From: Echinostoma caproni
Taxonomy: Eukaryota > Platyhelminthes > Trematoda > Plagiorchiida > Echinostomatidae
NCBI GenBank assembly: GCA_900618425.1
Contig: UZAN01039771.1
Span: forward strand, 45,791 to 109,790
Length of the DNA stretch: 64,000 nucleotides
Direction: 5' to 3'
The notes under the pieces are model-generated. The model was given only the letters and a program-made list of their open reading frames with translations. It made no database searches and was not told the DNA's origin. Shown one piece after another: positions 11,991 to 23,640 of the stretch. The position numbers and the translations under genes were made by a program. Position 1 is the first letter of the stretch. Every line of letters begins with the position of its first letter.

Positions 11991-13084
11991 CTCAAAACAA
12001 TTACCTAGGTTTCAATTTCGAGATGTTACTGGGCAGCCAATTTTACTTTTTTGCGGCTTAAAAGTGATGAAGATGTCGCCTCAAGGATACCTTGAGCTAC
12101 CACCCACCATTATCAGTGACAATTCTCAGTTTTCCATACAAGAAAAACCGTTTTCAACTGAATACTATTTTTTTCCTTCGTTGGTCTCGTAAGCGGAGAG
12201 AAAGTTACATTGTGCTTCAGATGTTTGCTCCATTTTGCGATGATTAATTAACGATGAGGTAATTCATCTATCAGTAATATGTCCGTGCACCGAATTTGGC
12301 AATTCACTGATTCTGTTATGATTAACAGAATTAGTTTCAGGCCCCACGGTCAAGTGTCTTTTGTTAATCCACTTCCATTTTGCCAATGTGGATCGTAAGC
12401 TTTTCAGAGCTTACTAAAGTATACATACAAGCAAAGAAAACCGTTAAATGATTGCTAGGTCAATTCATTCCAGAAAAGAATCATAGACGGTGCATTATGA
12501 CTAAGAAAATAACGTTCCTACGTGCTTGTACTCAGTATAGACACAGATGATGATCTTTCTACAAATAAGATCAACAAGACATTACCCTTTGTGCTTGAAA
12601 TCAGAAGGACGAATCCATTAGTCTTCTTCCTTCGTGAACTGAAAATGGATTTCCTTATAGACCTCTTCACAGTCGTTGTACTTTGATAAACAGTGAAACA
12701 TATTCCCCGTAGCGCCACATCGGTCATGCAAAAACGAAGCCTATCTCGTTTGGAGTCTCTATGCCAGTAATGATTTGTTATGGCGGAACGTTGATGATAA
12801 AACGAATTAGGCTGGAGGAAGAACACCAATAAACTGCAGAAAAAATTCTTTTATAAGCGCTAGAGAGAGAGCTCAAAGTGTTCCAAAGGAATTGATTGTT
12901 TACAATGTATTATTCAAATGATAGTGAATTTCCAAGGTTTTGACAGTCCCACAGAACACATGATGAGAACTCAAGGTTGGCAAATAAGCTCGTTTTTAGT
13001 GCGTCATTATTATATGTATATGACCAGTNACCAGTGATACGGAGAAAGCTACGAAGGAACGAAAAGTAATTAAAATTTTCGGCA
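11991..13084. other. Unannotated AT-rich sequence
   Basis: Nothing recognisable. One unknown base lies at 13,029 inside a near-tandem ACCAGTNACCAGT. Confidence 0.45.
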
Positions 13085-13860
13085 GTTTGAATCATACTTG
13101 GTTCCCACTTTGTAGCTGGGTGACTTGAATATGTTGGGAGTCATTTATCATGTGTTCGGATGTTACATGGCGTGTCGCTTGCGGGCAATCCGGCCATGAA
13201 AGCTTAAGTGCTTGCACAAATTGCTTTTGAGGGTGTGCGTGGAGAAGGATGTTGCCTTCCAAAGCTGTAGCTAGGAGACGGAAACGCACGTGTCCCGAAT
13301 CGGACGTAGGTCGACACGTTTCGGTTACGTTTACGGTGTGATTGGTGATAACAAGATGAGATTGGCCTAATTATCCCACTTCTTGATCACACAGAGTGAT
13401 GCTCACGGATGTGCTCCGACAGGCTCTTGGTCGTGTGGCAAACACTGCTCCACAGGACCAAGTGAAAGTGTAAACGCAGGAAGAGGGTGCATAATCAGGC
13501 ATTGTATCCTTCAACCGCATATACACTAACGGGCTAGATGTGAATGGGGTCTGTAGCTTAGCAGCGTAGAATGTGTTATTGGCATCTATATCCTCCTGTG
13601 CACAACCTCTTCGAAGGGGTCACATTCAAGCGGTAAAGAAATGTAGACACTTTTTCTCAGCAATGATCCTCTTGAGGAACGCCTCTTGTCTTTGCAACAG
13701 AGATTCCACCAGACGCTCCGGGTATCCGTTATGGATGCAGATTTCCCGTACGTTTCGGAATCCAGGCCGCCTAACTGCAATGTGGGGACCAATTACCTCT
13801 CAAACTGTTGAAAAGTTTAATTAACTTCTTTTCCTTCTTAAATCCCTTGATGTAACTGAC
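13085..13860 (-). mobile_element. Penelope-like element remnant (copy 2): RT C-terminus and GIY-YIG endonuclease
   Basis: The minus strand, read across several frames, gives the C-terminal half of a Penelope-like protein. In order: LIKLFNSLRGNWSPH, NGYPERLVESLLQRQ, VYISLPLECDPFEEVVHRRI (the conserved V-Y-I-S-L-P block), FYAAKLQTPFTSSPL, KDTMPDYAPSSCVYTFTWSC (the Cys-rich strand of the nuclease), TKSLSEHIREHHSV, and finally a LLATA...QKQFVQALKLSWPD tail. The YIG motif itself is destroyed: the bases after SCGAV are shifted. At least three frameshifts and several stops are present. The RT palm motifs A to D lie further upstream and are missing. Its connector and tail differ from those of the copies at 1.1 and 56 kb, so it belongs to a separate Penelope lineage. 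Confidence 0.82.
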
Positions 13861-16130
13861 CATAAACTTTGTGTTCTGTTGGCATAGTTAGGATGCATTG
13901 GAAAGGAGCGTGTTTGTTAATCTTGAGTTCTCGGTACTGAATTTCTTAGGCTGGGACGGTACCAGCATCTGCTGTACATTTAGTTGATCATTGATCGAAC
14001 TATTTTTATATATTTAATATTAATTTGCATGATACTGGTATGCAAATTAACCAAATTAATGTCAACAACTCATTGGCTCCATCTGCCATCGATCTCTAGA
14101 TCAGATGTCCCATTCTGACTTTTAAAACACAAATAAGCAATTTCACTCCCACACCTGTTTATCACAGTTTCGTTCGGAGAAAAAAACATCCAATTTTGAA
14201 TCCATAAACGTAATTTCACACAGTAAACTTGAGTTATTTTCCCGGTGTTTTTACGTATGCGTTATTTATTCAACTAAATGCAGGCAGAATAATTAAGTTA
14301 CAAAACCAAGTTAAAGGGTTGTATTCAGCATCATTCAAAAAATTGGTCAAATTAGCGTTATGCCCTCAGAAGCAGTCATAGGTAACTGTCCAATTACGTT
14401 ATTTTCACACATCTAGATAGCATAGACTGTAAAGTAATATTAATTCAATATTTTTGAAGGAATTGGATTAGGTAGTAACGTAGGTGATTTTCGGTTCCGC
14501 GAAAGTTATTTTCTACGAAATGGTTACATAATAGAGAGCCTAAAGTTATTTGTGTGCCTGCTAAACTTGCCGTCGGTCAGCTTGAGAAACCATGATGAAA
14601 TGAGCCTTCTCAACTAAATTTGAAACTGCCCCTCAGTTCTCTAGATGATAGTGACTGAGTACACATATCTGTACTCATATGAATATGGATTTCGGGACTA
14701 TCACGATTCACGGAAGATATGACAATCTGTTTAAGATTCAGATAAGCCGTGAATTAAAAAATGATTTTTAATGTACTTTCTAATTCATACATATCCCACA
14801 TCATCTAGTGATTTTCTTAAGATATGTAACAATGATACATCGGGAGGAACGAATCAAATCAAGTTTAAAAATGTTGCTTTTTCAATTTTACAGGATTCTC
14901 TATTGATAAACGTTCTCTGTAACATGCTCAATAATGAATAATGAATACGATTATTCAAAGGAATCTAGGTACAACTGATCAGAGAACGAATATTTGCAGA
15001 GGTCTACCACAAAATCCTCACAGTTCATTCTATTTGGACATGACGAATGGCCTAAAGCTGTTTAATTATTAATATCAAAAGGAAAACGTGAAATCCACAC
15101 TGTGGTGCACAAATGTTCATAAGAATATTTAATATTGTTTGCTGGTTAACAGTTTACCATACAGCAGCATAAACAGAATCTATTTATGTTTCCGCATCAG
15201 AAATAGTTGGAGTAAAATAAAACAAAACGAATGTTGCTTTAAACGGTTTCCCGTTGTTTGAAGCTTTCAATAGTGAAAACTTGGTTTTTGTTTTGTAAAT
15301 GAAAACCGTTCATCGACGTACACAAGTTTTCTTCTCTGTTCCCTGCTGACAGCTGAACAATGTGGAGTTACTCTTGCCTTTTTCACACACACATCTTATG
15401 AAAAACGTTATTTGAATACTTTTGCTTTATGATACATGATATTATTCATTCACCCCATCTGAAATTTAAAGCTATGAGCGATTTGAAGGAGCCAGATTAT
15501 TTTAATCTCAGATTGAATCTCATGTAGCCAAGTTGTAATTTCATTGTGTAAAAACAATGAATTTCATGTGAAAAGAACATAGTCTACCTCTTGCAAAATC
15601 CATTCGAATACGGTGTCAACTAACGTTCGTGAGCGGAACATGTAACAATCAATGTTTTATAGACTAGATGAACTATTTACTAATTCTCTAATGAACATCG
15701 GACTACTTAGCAGATTCATATTCTCAGTACATCACAAATTTACTCTTTATTATCAACCCATGTCCCACTGATCATCCGTGTATACTTCACGTTGCCTGAT
15801 AGACAAGGAAAACTCCAACAGTTATTTTATGAAATGGGTTGCACTTTGTGATTTTCGGCTAATTGAATTATTCTCATTTCCAGTTTCAGGTAGCAACTTG
15901 AAGAACCTGTACCAGTGTCACCGTTATGCCCTTCCTTCAATATCTGTATCCGAAAAATTGAATTTAGTTGTGCAAATGGTATGCTGATTTATTTGTATAG
16001 TTAGCTGCATATGCAAGGGGAGTGGCCACCAGTGCAACATCAATTCACCCAAATCAATGGTAAACAACCCAGAATTCCAGCGGTATTACATTGGTATAAA
16101 CTGACATGACTTAGAAAACTGAAAAATATG

Positions 16131-16134
<4 letters not shown>
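13861..16134. other. Unannotated AT-rich sequence
   Basis: Long stretch with almost no open frames on either strand and no recognisable repeat. Confidence 0.55.

Positions 16135-16166
<32 letters not shown>
16135..16166. repeat. (AT)n microsatellite
   Basis: A run of AT dinucleotides interrupted once by G at 16,155. Confidence 0.95.
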
Positions 16167-18499
16167 GGATTCATCTAGAAAACATTCAGAGAGACAGGCA
16201 AATTACAGCCTGATAGATTTTTCTATACTGATAACTGTATAATAACGTTCAATTGGAAAATGAGCGCCAAACCCACAGGGAGAAAACGGGAAGCTACGAG
16301 GAAGATCGGAGTGGGAACGATCTAACTTTATCTAGTTAATATCAGTCCGTTAACAATCAAAATGGGATGAAGTTTGTCACATAACGAATATCAGACAATA
16401 AAACGAAAAGTTTTAACGTTTGAGGACAACGCCTTATTATTCGTAATATATTCCATGAAAACAAACACCCTGAAAAGTTGATGAAACATTGCAAAGATAT
16501 ATAGAGTTTATAGCATGCTAAACAGAATATAGACATTCTTTGGGAAATTTGTAAAATAAAATTCTGATTGATAGATTCATGTGGTCTTCATTCGTTGACC
16601 TTTTACATTTTTGATCGAATGAGTAACATCTAGTAATCAGATACCAGTCAAATGAGCTCGTTATTTATGATTGGTTTAATTTAGTCTACTTTCCTAAGAT
16701 GATATTTTTCCATTCTCTAATTTTACCACCTGTCAAGAATCATAAGGGCATCAGATATGCACCAGATCAGACCGCGCTGTTGCTCTATGTTACCGCTAAG
16801 TTCCAAAATTTCGATCAATTACATTATTCTACTTTAAGGACAGCATGGCAGTTTTCAGCATTCTTTGTACTGTACTGGTCTATTAACTCCGTAAAGCTGG
16901 CTGCTGTCTTCTTAATTAACAAATAAGTTTCAAAATAATTCCGTGCCAGGAACCACAACAAAAGTTGTGGTAAAACCGATGATCGTAACCTCGAAAAATT
17001 AAACTAAATGATAGATCATTTGAAGGCCCAAATTAAAATCAGAGTACAGGGGAAAATGTGATCAAACTTAATGATTAGCTCAGTAACCCGTAACATAACT
17101 ATGAAGCATGATATATTTCATTATGCCTTGTGTGTTAGTTTGAATCTCGTGCGTTTTTTTATTGGATGGTATTCCGTAGACAGAAATGCCTAATATGTGC
17201 AAATCCTGTCAAATGTCGTACTTTTAGATTCGTACGTTTGAGTATACCATTGAAGGCTGAACAAAAGAAACTAGATCAGCATAACCTGAGAGAAAGAAAA
17301 CAACCAAATCAATGAAACACCTTTTGCTACTGTGAAAGTGAACAAAAAAGAATGGTTCTTACAGGAATCATCTCCGTTTTGTCTATTTTTCAGTTCCCCA
17401 TAAGCTATACTGGGATGGCACCCATTTGTTCTTGTGCAGCAGCAGAATGGCAAACATAAAATTTATATGTCGCAATCCAAGCGTACACAGCGAACTAAAC
17501 ACAATGCGTTCACAACTCGAAAACTGGTTTTTTCGTGCTCGTGCGACCATAAAATACCTCAGTTGAAACTGAAATCGACTAGCTCAAAACTTTGGATCAA
17601 TAAATCTCCATTACTTTCAGCTGTACAATGTACACACACGCGCACACAAAATCTCAGACTCGTGTTCTATACAAATTGTCATGTTATTCATCCAACCTTT
17701 GCGTTTCGCCTTGTTGAGTTTTTCCGGAGCAAGGGAGCTATGAATGAATTTGATCCGTTCCTGAGTAATGTGTTCACGGTCGAAAAACAGCAGATCCAAA
17801 AATAACTTGTTTCTCCAAGAACTGGAGATGAATAATCACTGAACCACTTATGTGTCGTGTCTATAAAACAGGAAAATCAAATGAAATATTTTAATTTTCT
17901 TTTGGAAATTAAAAAAATCTCTTTAGTTAACAGTTTTCTCTATTCAGAATCTGTCATTTTACACCAGGTCAATTTTGAAAACGTATCCATTCGTTGCTGA
18001 TATACCTAAACTGATCCTATTGAAGCTTTTCCCCACAATTCACAGTCAAAAATGTTCATCACACAATTTAGATAATCGCGATATTATGAACTTTAACAAA
18101 GAATAAACAAAACTGTCAGTCACATGACAGTAAGAAACTTCAAATGGCATGTCATTTTGATACATGTTTAGCTACCGCTAACTTTAAATTGCATGCACGT
18201 TTTATTATATAATGCTTGGTATTATCATGGGATCACCTATTAAATCATTTGAATTACCACAGGGGTTCTGGAAAATAAGTAAGAACTTATCTGACCATTT
18301 TCTGTAACATTTGTACTTATTATGAATGCAGAAACCATGCTAAAGTCTCGCAACGGGCTGTAATATGACCGATATTCGGGTTAGTGTTGAACAAAGGAGA
18401 CCTGTCAGGTGCGATGAAGACCATGAGAGATAAAGTATTTTTAAGATCGATGATTTGGATCATGGGGGGATTATATGGATGAATTTTCATTGCTCTCAC
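16167..18499. other. Unannotated AT-rich sequence
   Basis: No gene is recognised. Opposed open frames at 17,434-17,805 (plus, 123 codons) and 17,617-17,799 (minus) overlap, and neither resembles a known family. 17,632-17,650 is a short ACACAC-rich run. Confidence 0.45.
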
Positions 18500-18597
18500 C
18501 TTGCCGAAAGTACAACAACCTTTAGGCTGACGTCCGCGAACCCAATTAGCGAAGGCGATGCGCACAGACCCTCATTGGTCACATTGTCTGTCGACAT
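18500..18597 (-). CDS. Candidate first coding exon, unknown protein
   Basis: On the minus strand an ATG at 18,597-18,595 opens 32 codons plus two bases (MSTDNVTNEG, then SPSLIGFADVSLKVV) ending at GGCAAG|GTGAGAGC, a textbook donor. The base composition is distinctly richer in GC than the flanks. No downstream exon in matching phase could be assigned, and I do not recognise the sequence. Confidence 0.28.
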
Positions 18598-20164
18598 GAT
18601 ACTTTGCACAGAACTTGTTTGAATACTTTTTTACTGGTATGTAAACATGGCAATTCAAATGTTGACAAAGCCCCAACAAACATTGCTTTGGTGCAAAAGC
18701 CTGGCTTGTTCACCCAAGTTTTCAATGACATGTTCGTTATGTGTACCCTTACGGTAACGAGTTTTAAAACACACAATATTAATTCCCAGGATAACAAGCG
18801 ATATTAGTCTCATTCGTGCATTTGTAGGTAGGAAAATCATGGGTCAACGCTTTAATGTTGTTGTGCTGTTCTATCGCAGTGACATTAAGAATACTCCACT
18901 TGATGGCAATATCAACCCTAGAAGACAAGACTCTGTATCGTGATTTACGTTTAATCGTGGGGAAATATCTGGAACCATACATCATCCAGACTAACGTTTC
19001 TGGAAGTGGATATCTCATTCAAATCTTTGTGAGTGCGCGACTGTCTTTCCTAACACATTCAAGGGGTAGTATCTGTAGGGTTTGAAGTCAGTAAACACTA
19101 CGCTGTCCTCAGAATATGTTGTTCACCTAATTGATTAATGGTGTACAACATCCAATGATGTATACCTGACTTCCTTCGTGTTAAGAAACACTGCCTCCAC
19201 GAGAAATACATAATATCTGAAACTGTTGCTTGGACACAATATGTTCTTGTTTTATTTGAAACGAATTGGTGAATTCATTGCATCAGTTTTTTCTTCTATC
19301 TGCAACCTTCAATGCATATTTTTGCATGCCGGTTAGCATGGTGATTGTGCATTGTGTTCTTTCTTGACCCTCGATTTTTTGAGGTAGGTCTGGCGGTTGG
19401 GACTTTATAGATGGGAAAATATTACCTTTTATTTGCATAACAGTCAAAGAAAAAAGGCCAAAAAGGGACAATCTTCGTACATCCTGCATTTGTGAAGCCA
19501 TATAAATTCACGTGAATTGAGTTTAAGTTATTGCATTCTATGAACTCCTGGGATTTTATTACTGATCTGAATGACAGTTGGTGTTATAAATTATTCTTTT
19601 GGAAGTACTTTGGACTTGGTCATTCGCCCAGTACAGTTTAGTTTATCAACCCACACAGGGCTACATACAGCTTTTCTTTGACTAATTTGCCGCTTGGCTC
19701 TCCTGAGGTAGTTGACCGAGCAACCACGGACGAATTTGGTACAATTGAAGGAGTATTGATATACTGCAAATGCGGTTGCTTGATTTGAGAAGCTTGTATT
19801 ATGTCACACGAATAGACGAAAAATGGTTCCAATGTGTCCATTTGGTGATGTTCTTACAAAATACTCAGGCCATCAACCTTCGTGATTCTCTTTTAACTTA
19901 TTCGCTGTTGGTCGCTCTAAATTCGGAATTTCAATTCTTTACTTTTTTTACACGAGTTCGAACATCCGTTTTCCTGGAGAATTTCTTTTATTTTGATCCT
20001 TCCATCTGCTAGGTTATTAGGTGTACGACCATTTCCGCACTGCCATAACGTGCCCTCACTAGCCCTCGTTTGATCAGATGGAGGCAAAACCGGGAAAGTG
20101 GATATATTGATCTGTATTTTTAAATACATTGTCTTCATGTGCCACGGTTACTTTGATATTTGAA
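18598..20164. other. Sequence open in several frames, unidentified
   Basis: From 18,600 to about 19,090 both strands carry overlapping open frames of 60-80 codons. That suggests either decayed coding DNA or an old mobile element, but none shows a family motif. 19,100-20,164 holds nothing I can name. Confidence 0.35.
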
Positions 20165-20314
20165 ACGTTTTCATTTTTCAGTCTAATAAGAGTAACACAT
20201 CATTAATGTAGGGTTTGCTGTCTTTTGTGCCCCATTTGGGTAAAATAGCAGGATGAAGATTGAAATGTAGAAAGTAAATTCAAGAGTAAGATGGAGGATT
20301 CATATAGAATGATG

Positions 20315-22213
20315 TTAGGGGAAGAATGAGTGGATGCACGAGCGCCACCGTTTGCGACACCCAACCATATCACTCAGTGTTTCTAACCATCAGTGAACAT
20401 CATCTCGGGGTCCCCAGTCAGGGAGCCTAACGGGGCCTATGCGGCCTCGTCTCCTGGTTAGGGTTTTCATATCCTCATGCTAGGTCTTCGTTTGGCCATC
20501 CCTGACCCTCTTCCAGCCGAAGTCTGCCTCGGTAAACATCGCTCGCCGTGGCAACCTATTTGGTGACATGCGTAAAACCTGCCCCGACCAACGTAATCTA
20601 TGGAGGTCGCTCACTTGCTCCAGTGAGCGACCGAGGATACCCAAAACTCTGCTTCTAACCTCAACATTGCTCATCCGGCGACCCCACCAGATTTGTGCAA
20701 TGTGACGTAGACAGCGGTGTTCGAACACCGATAATCTATTTTTATCCCGTCCCCGTAGTGGCCAAGTCTCTGCACCGTAGAGCAAGATTGGCCAAACTGC
20801 TGCAGCATATACTCGACCCTTCACAAGAATCCAGGTGTCGCGACGGCGCCAAAAATGTCTCAAGTTGGTAAATGTCAAGCGAGCCTTTCGTGTATGCCCC
20901 CGACACTTCATCTGTGATGCGCCCGCCAGGTGAGATATAGCTGCCCAGATAGCAAAATTTGTATATTTCCTCTAATTTTTCCTCAGTCAGGGTGGGACCG
21001 GGTGCTGGACACTCCCATGCTTGGAGCAACATTTTACACTTTGAAGCAAAGCGCATATCAAACGTGGATACACTAGCACTCAAACCATCCAGAAAAGCTT
21101 GAAATTTGGATTGTAATATTGAAATAAAGTTCTCGGACACACCCTTTGGACCGAGCCAGCGCCAGAGTTTAGAGCTGAGTTGAAAGCCACCTTCAGATCG
21201 AGGAAGATAGACATGATGGGTGTGTCTGTGCTCTAGAATCTGACAAAGAGTGAAAACGTGGTCGAAAGAACCAACACCAGGTCTGAAACCAGCCTGCTTC
21301 TCACGCGTGCATAGTTCACGTGTGGCAGACAACCGACGGAGTATGATACCGGCGAGAAGTTTAGAGACAACATTGATTAAACTAATTGCTCGTCAACAGG
21401 AGGATCCGTCACCTTTCGTGTAAATCGGTATGATCACTGATTCACACCATTCAGTTGGAACCTCATCCTTCTCCCACAATGAGCCCAGGAGTTTTGCTAG
21501 CTCCAAAACCAAAGCCAGATCTCCATCCTTTATACCCGATGGGGACAGCCCGTCGGGGCCGGAAGCCTTATGCCTTTTGAGGCAACTTATTTCCCGGGTA
21601 TCCTCCATTTCAGATGGAGAACAAACGTCAAACGGCAGTATTTACACAGTTGAAGCTGGAAGTGGGATGTCTTGTGTCGACGGAAACCACCTGAACTGTG
21701 CCTTAAAATGTTCTGCCCAACGTTCAAGACGGCCTTTCTGAATTTGAATCAGTATGCCGTCAGACTCCTTAATTACCTCACTGCTACTTTCCTTGGTCGT
21801 TTACATCTAATTAAACGAAACAGATCGTAACTATTAACGATAGCCGCAGCCTTCTCCATCCCTTTACCCTTCCCTATCCACCGTTTCTCGTGGTCATTCT
21901 TCAGACTCCTGGTGAGCCGGCGTTTAAGGGATTTGCGCTCTTTNNNNNNNNNAGCGTGAAACAAAACAAATGAGGTCAGGGAGGTCCATTGTTTTTTATT
22001 TGATCGTGCGCCAGAATTTGCCGTTTTTTTATCGACGTTTGGATTGCTTCCTTGATTCCTGACTGAGTCCTCCGGCCGATGGCTTGCTGAGAGGCGATAT
22101 GATAGTTCCGCTTCGAAGGCCGATTTNTGCAAAAGTCGCTGATGCTGTATTGTGGGCATCCGTTTTCGGCGGCTTTTCTGCGGTTGTTTATCAGACGTTG
22201 GGAGAATCTCCAT
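20315..22213 (-). pseudogene. RTE linker, reverse transcriptase and C-terminal region, internally deleted
   Basis: From the N side: a basic linker (RLTRSLKNDHEKRW, GMEKAAA), KRHKASGPDGLSPSG and EVPTEWCESVIIPIY (RT motifs 0-1), QAGFRPGVGSFDHVFTLCQI (motif 2), then motif A as FLDLKVAFNS in a shifted frame near 21,195-21,215. After GVSENFISILQ the sequence jumps straight to FQAFLDGLSASVSTFDMRFA. The intervening motifs B and C, including the YADD box, are absent: roughly 90 residues are missing. It resumes with SKCKMLLQ, FCYLGSYISPGGRI, LLYGAETWPL, FEHRCLRHIAQ and LHRLRWSGQVLRM, then DGQTKT, a frameshift, LPDWGPRDD and CIHSFFP. The C-terminal blocks are diagnostic of the RTE clade. Confidence 0.85.
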
Positions 22214-22267
22214 CGTAACAGAACATGGTCCGTGTCCAGCGGTGTTGACTAGTAGAAGTGACAGTCA

Positions 22268-22955
22268 TCAATGGATCCACGCCAGCGATGACTGATGGCA
22301 ATGTGGTCGATTTGAGTTCAGCGCTGTGAAGTGGTTGTTCTTATGTAGGTCGATGTCTTTTCTTGTGCGAGAAGTTGGTGCTTGACAGAAATAGTCCGTA
22401 GTCAACACAAAGTTGGCGTAGGCGTTCTCCGTTGTCAGTTCGTCTGGCTGCAATTGCGTGTGAACCACCAAGTAGCTTCTCTGATTCGTTTAGGGATCCC
22501 ACTTGTGCATTGAGGCCTCCATCGCTTACCACGATGTCCGTTGACTGAGCACTTTGGAGCAGTTGAGAGAGGTGGCTTTGTTCTATGGCTGTTGATCCGT
22601 ACTGAACCATCCAGACGTACAGCGCAAAGTCGGCTGCTAACCGGGATCCAGTCGAGAAGCGAATGCTTGGCCTTGACGCTCAGCATAATCCCCGCACAAG
22701 CAACACCGCGAGCTTTCGATGCCAAATTGCCTGACACATGGAGAGTGAAGCGTGAGGAAGAGACTGGATCTGGAGAACAAAGAGAGCTGACTGAAGTAGG
22801 GTATGCGTGTTTCGGAGACACGGCACACATCTAAATGGGAGGTTTCAAAGGTTCTAATTAAGGCAGGTTGTTGACAAATCTGATAGAGTGTCCAGATATT
22901 GAGTGCTGCTAAGTGAAAGGAAGATTTTGCTTCTTAATTCTGGTAGCCTCTGAGT
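22268..22955 (-). pseudogene. RTE endonuclease domain, inactivated
   Basis: An AP-endonuclease-like domain split over three frames. Recognisable blocks are CRVSETRIPYF (the catalytic E-T-R/W region), LLDWIPVSSRLCAVRLDGS, STDIVVSDGGLNAQVG and NGERLRQLCVDYGLFLSSTN. In the family the third block reads G-D-F-N; here it is DGGLN, so the central Asp-Asn pair is disrupted. The final S-D-H block could not be found, since the sequence near 22,215-22,300 drifts into other frames. The domain would nick chromosomal target DNA if intact. Confidence 0.8.
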
Positions 22956-23020
22956 GGTTGCTCTTATTAGTTGAACGCTGAGTGATATCCGATGGGTCTT
23001 GCAAACAGGAGACACCTGGG

Positions 23021-23089
23021 ATCATTTGGGATTAAGAAGAAGAACTAGACAAATGGGAAAGATGGTTTTCCAAATGAGTACCTATGACT
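23021..23089. other. Spacer between the RTE start and the GC-rich block
   Basis: No feature seen. It may belong to the 5' untranslated region of the RTE element. Confidence 0.3.
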
Positions 23090-23640
23090 TTAAGGCACGG
23101 CATTCTTCACGGTAGTCCACACTGACGAAAGGGCTTTTCTTTGGGATCCCTTACCGAAGCCTTTGACTCAAAAGCCTGACCCGCAAGGCAGTGAGGCGTA
23201 AATCCAACGCGAAAGCGTGAACAAAGCACCCGTGTGGGAACTTTTAGAGTCCTGTCACGAGGGGCCTTTGAATTCCGATTAATTGTGTACTTCGCTGGTG
23301 CGTTGATTGTCGGCCTGCTTCTTGGAATCGGTCCTTTGCTTCATGCACTCAATGTGATAAGAGAAATGTGGATGGGACAACACCTTATTGGCTGGGGGCT
23401 GCCCAGCTTGGACGGGCGGTTGCTGTCCGATGAAGTATGAAAACTTCTCCCACCGTCGAGAGGAAGCCCCAGATACCCCCGTCCCACGTTCATCTAGAGG
23501 AGGTTTTGTCCGGTAAACTGCTCTCACTGGGTTTATTTGCTGGAGTGGCCTCTCCAGGATCAGCTTGGATAGAAGAACTAAGCCAGGAGGTGCGCAAGCA
23601 TTACGTCAAGGTGCAGCGGGAAGATATGCTCTGAGATAGA
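23090..23640. other. GC-rich block of unknown nature
   Basis: This stretch is clearly richer in GC than its right flank. It has two plus-strand open frames, 23,234-23,440 and 23,437-23,634, overlapping by four bases. The first encodes one strongly hydrophobic segment (LIVYFAGALIVGLLLGIG) followed by MWMGQHLIGWG. I recognise neither product. Because the block directly precedes the RTE coding start, it may be that element's 5' untranslated region read backwards. It could also be a separate dispersed repeat. Confidence 0.35.

Larger units (their letters stand above)
20165..23020 (-). mobile_element. RTE-clade non-LTR retrotransposon, near full length but dead
   Basis: The minus strand carries, in order, an apurinic-type endonuclease, a linker, a reverse transcriptase and the RTE C-terminal Cys/His region, the single-protein layout of RTE elements such as schistosome SR2. 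The start is near 23,010-22,955 (an LNIWTLYQ block corresponds to the usual W-N-V-R-T-L start of the nuclease). The coding end is a TAA at 20,317-20,315 after CIHSFFP; a short 3' tail may run to about 20,165. Many frame changes and stops break the protein. The segment carrying RT motifs B and C is deleted. There are nine unknown bases at 21,944-21,952 and one at 22,127. It is much more GC-rich than the flanking sequence. Confidence 0.88.

Noticed and set aside
13555..13640. tRNA-like TAGCTTAGCAGCG and CCTCTTCGAAGGGG on the plus strand
   Set aside because: No acceptor or anticodon stem forms, and the bases are explained by the Penelope remnant on the minus strand.
17434..17805. Opposed plus and minus open frames of 123 and 60 codons
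   Set aside because: Neither shows a family motif or convincing splice context, and overlapping frames on both strands suggest chance.
21430..21741. Plus-strand 103-codon open frame inside the RTE element
   Set aside because: It is the antisense shadow of the RTE reverse transcriptase.
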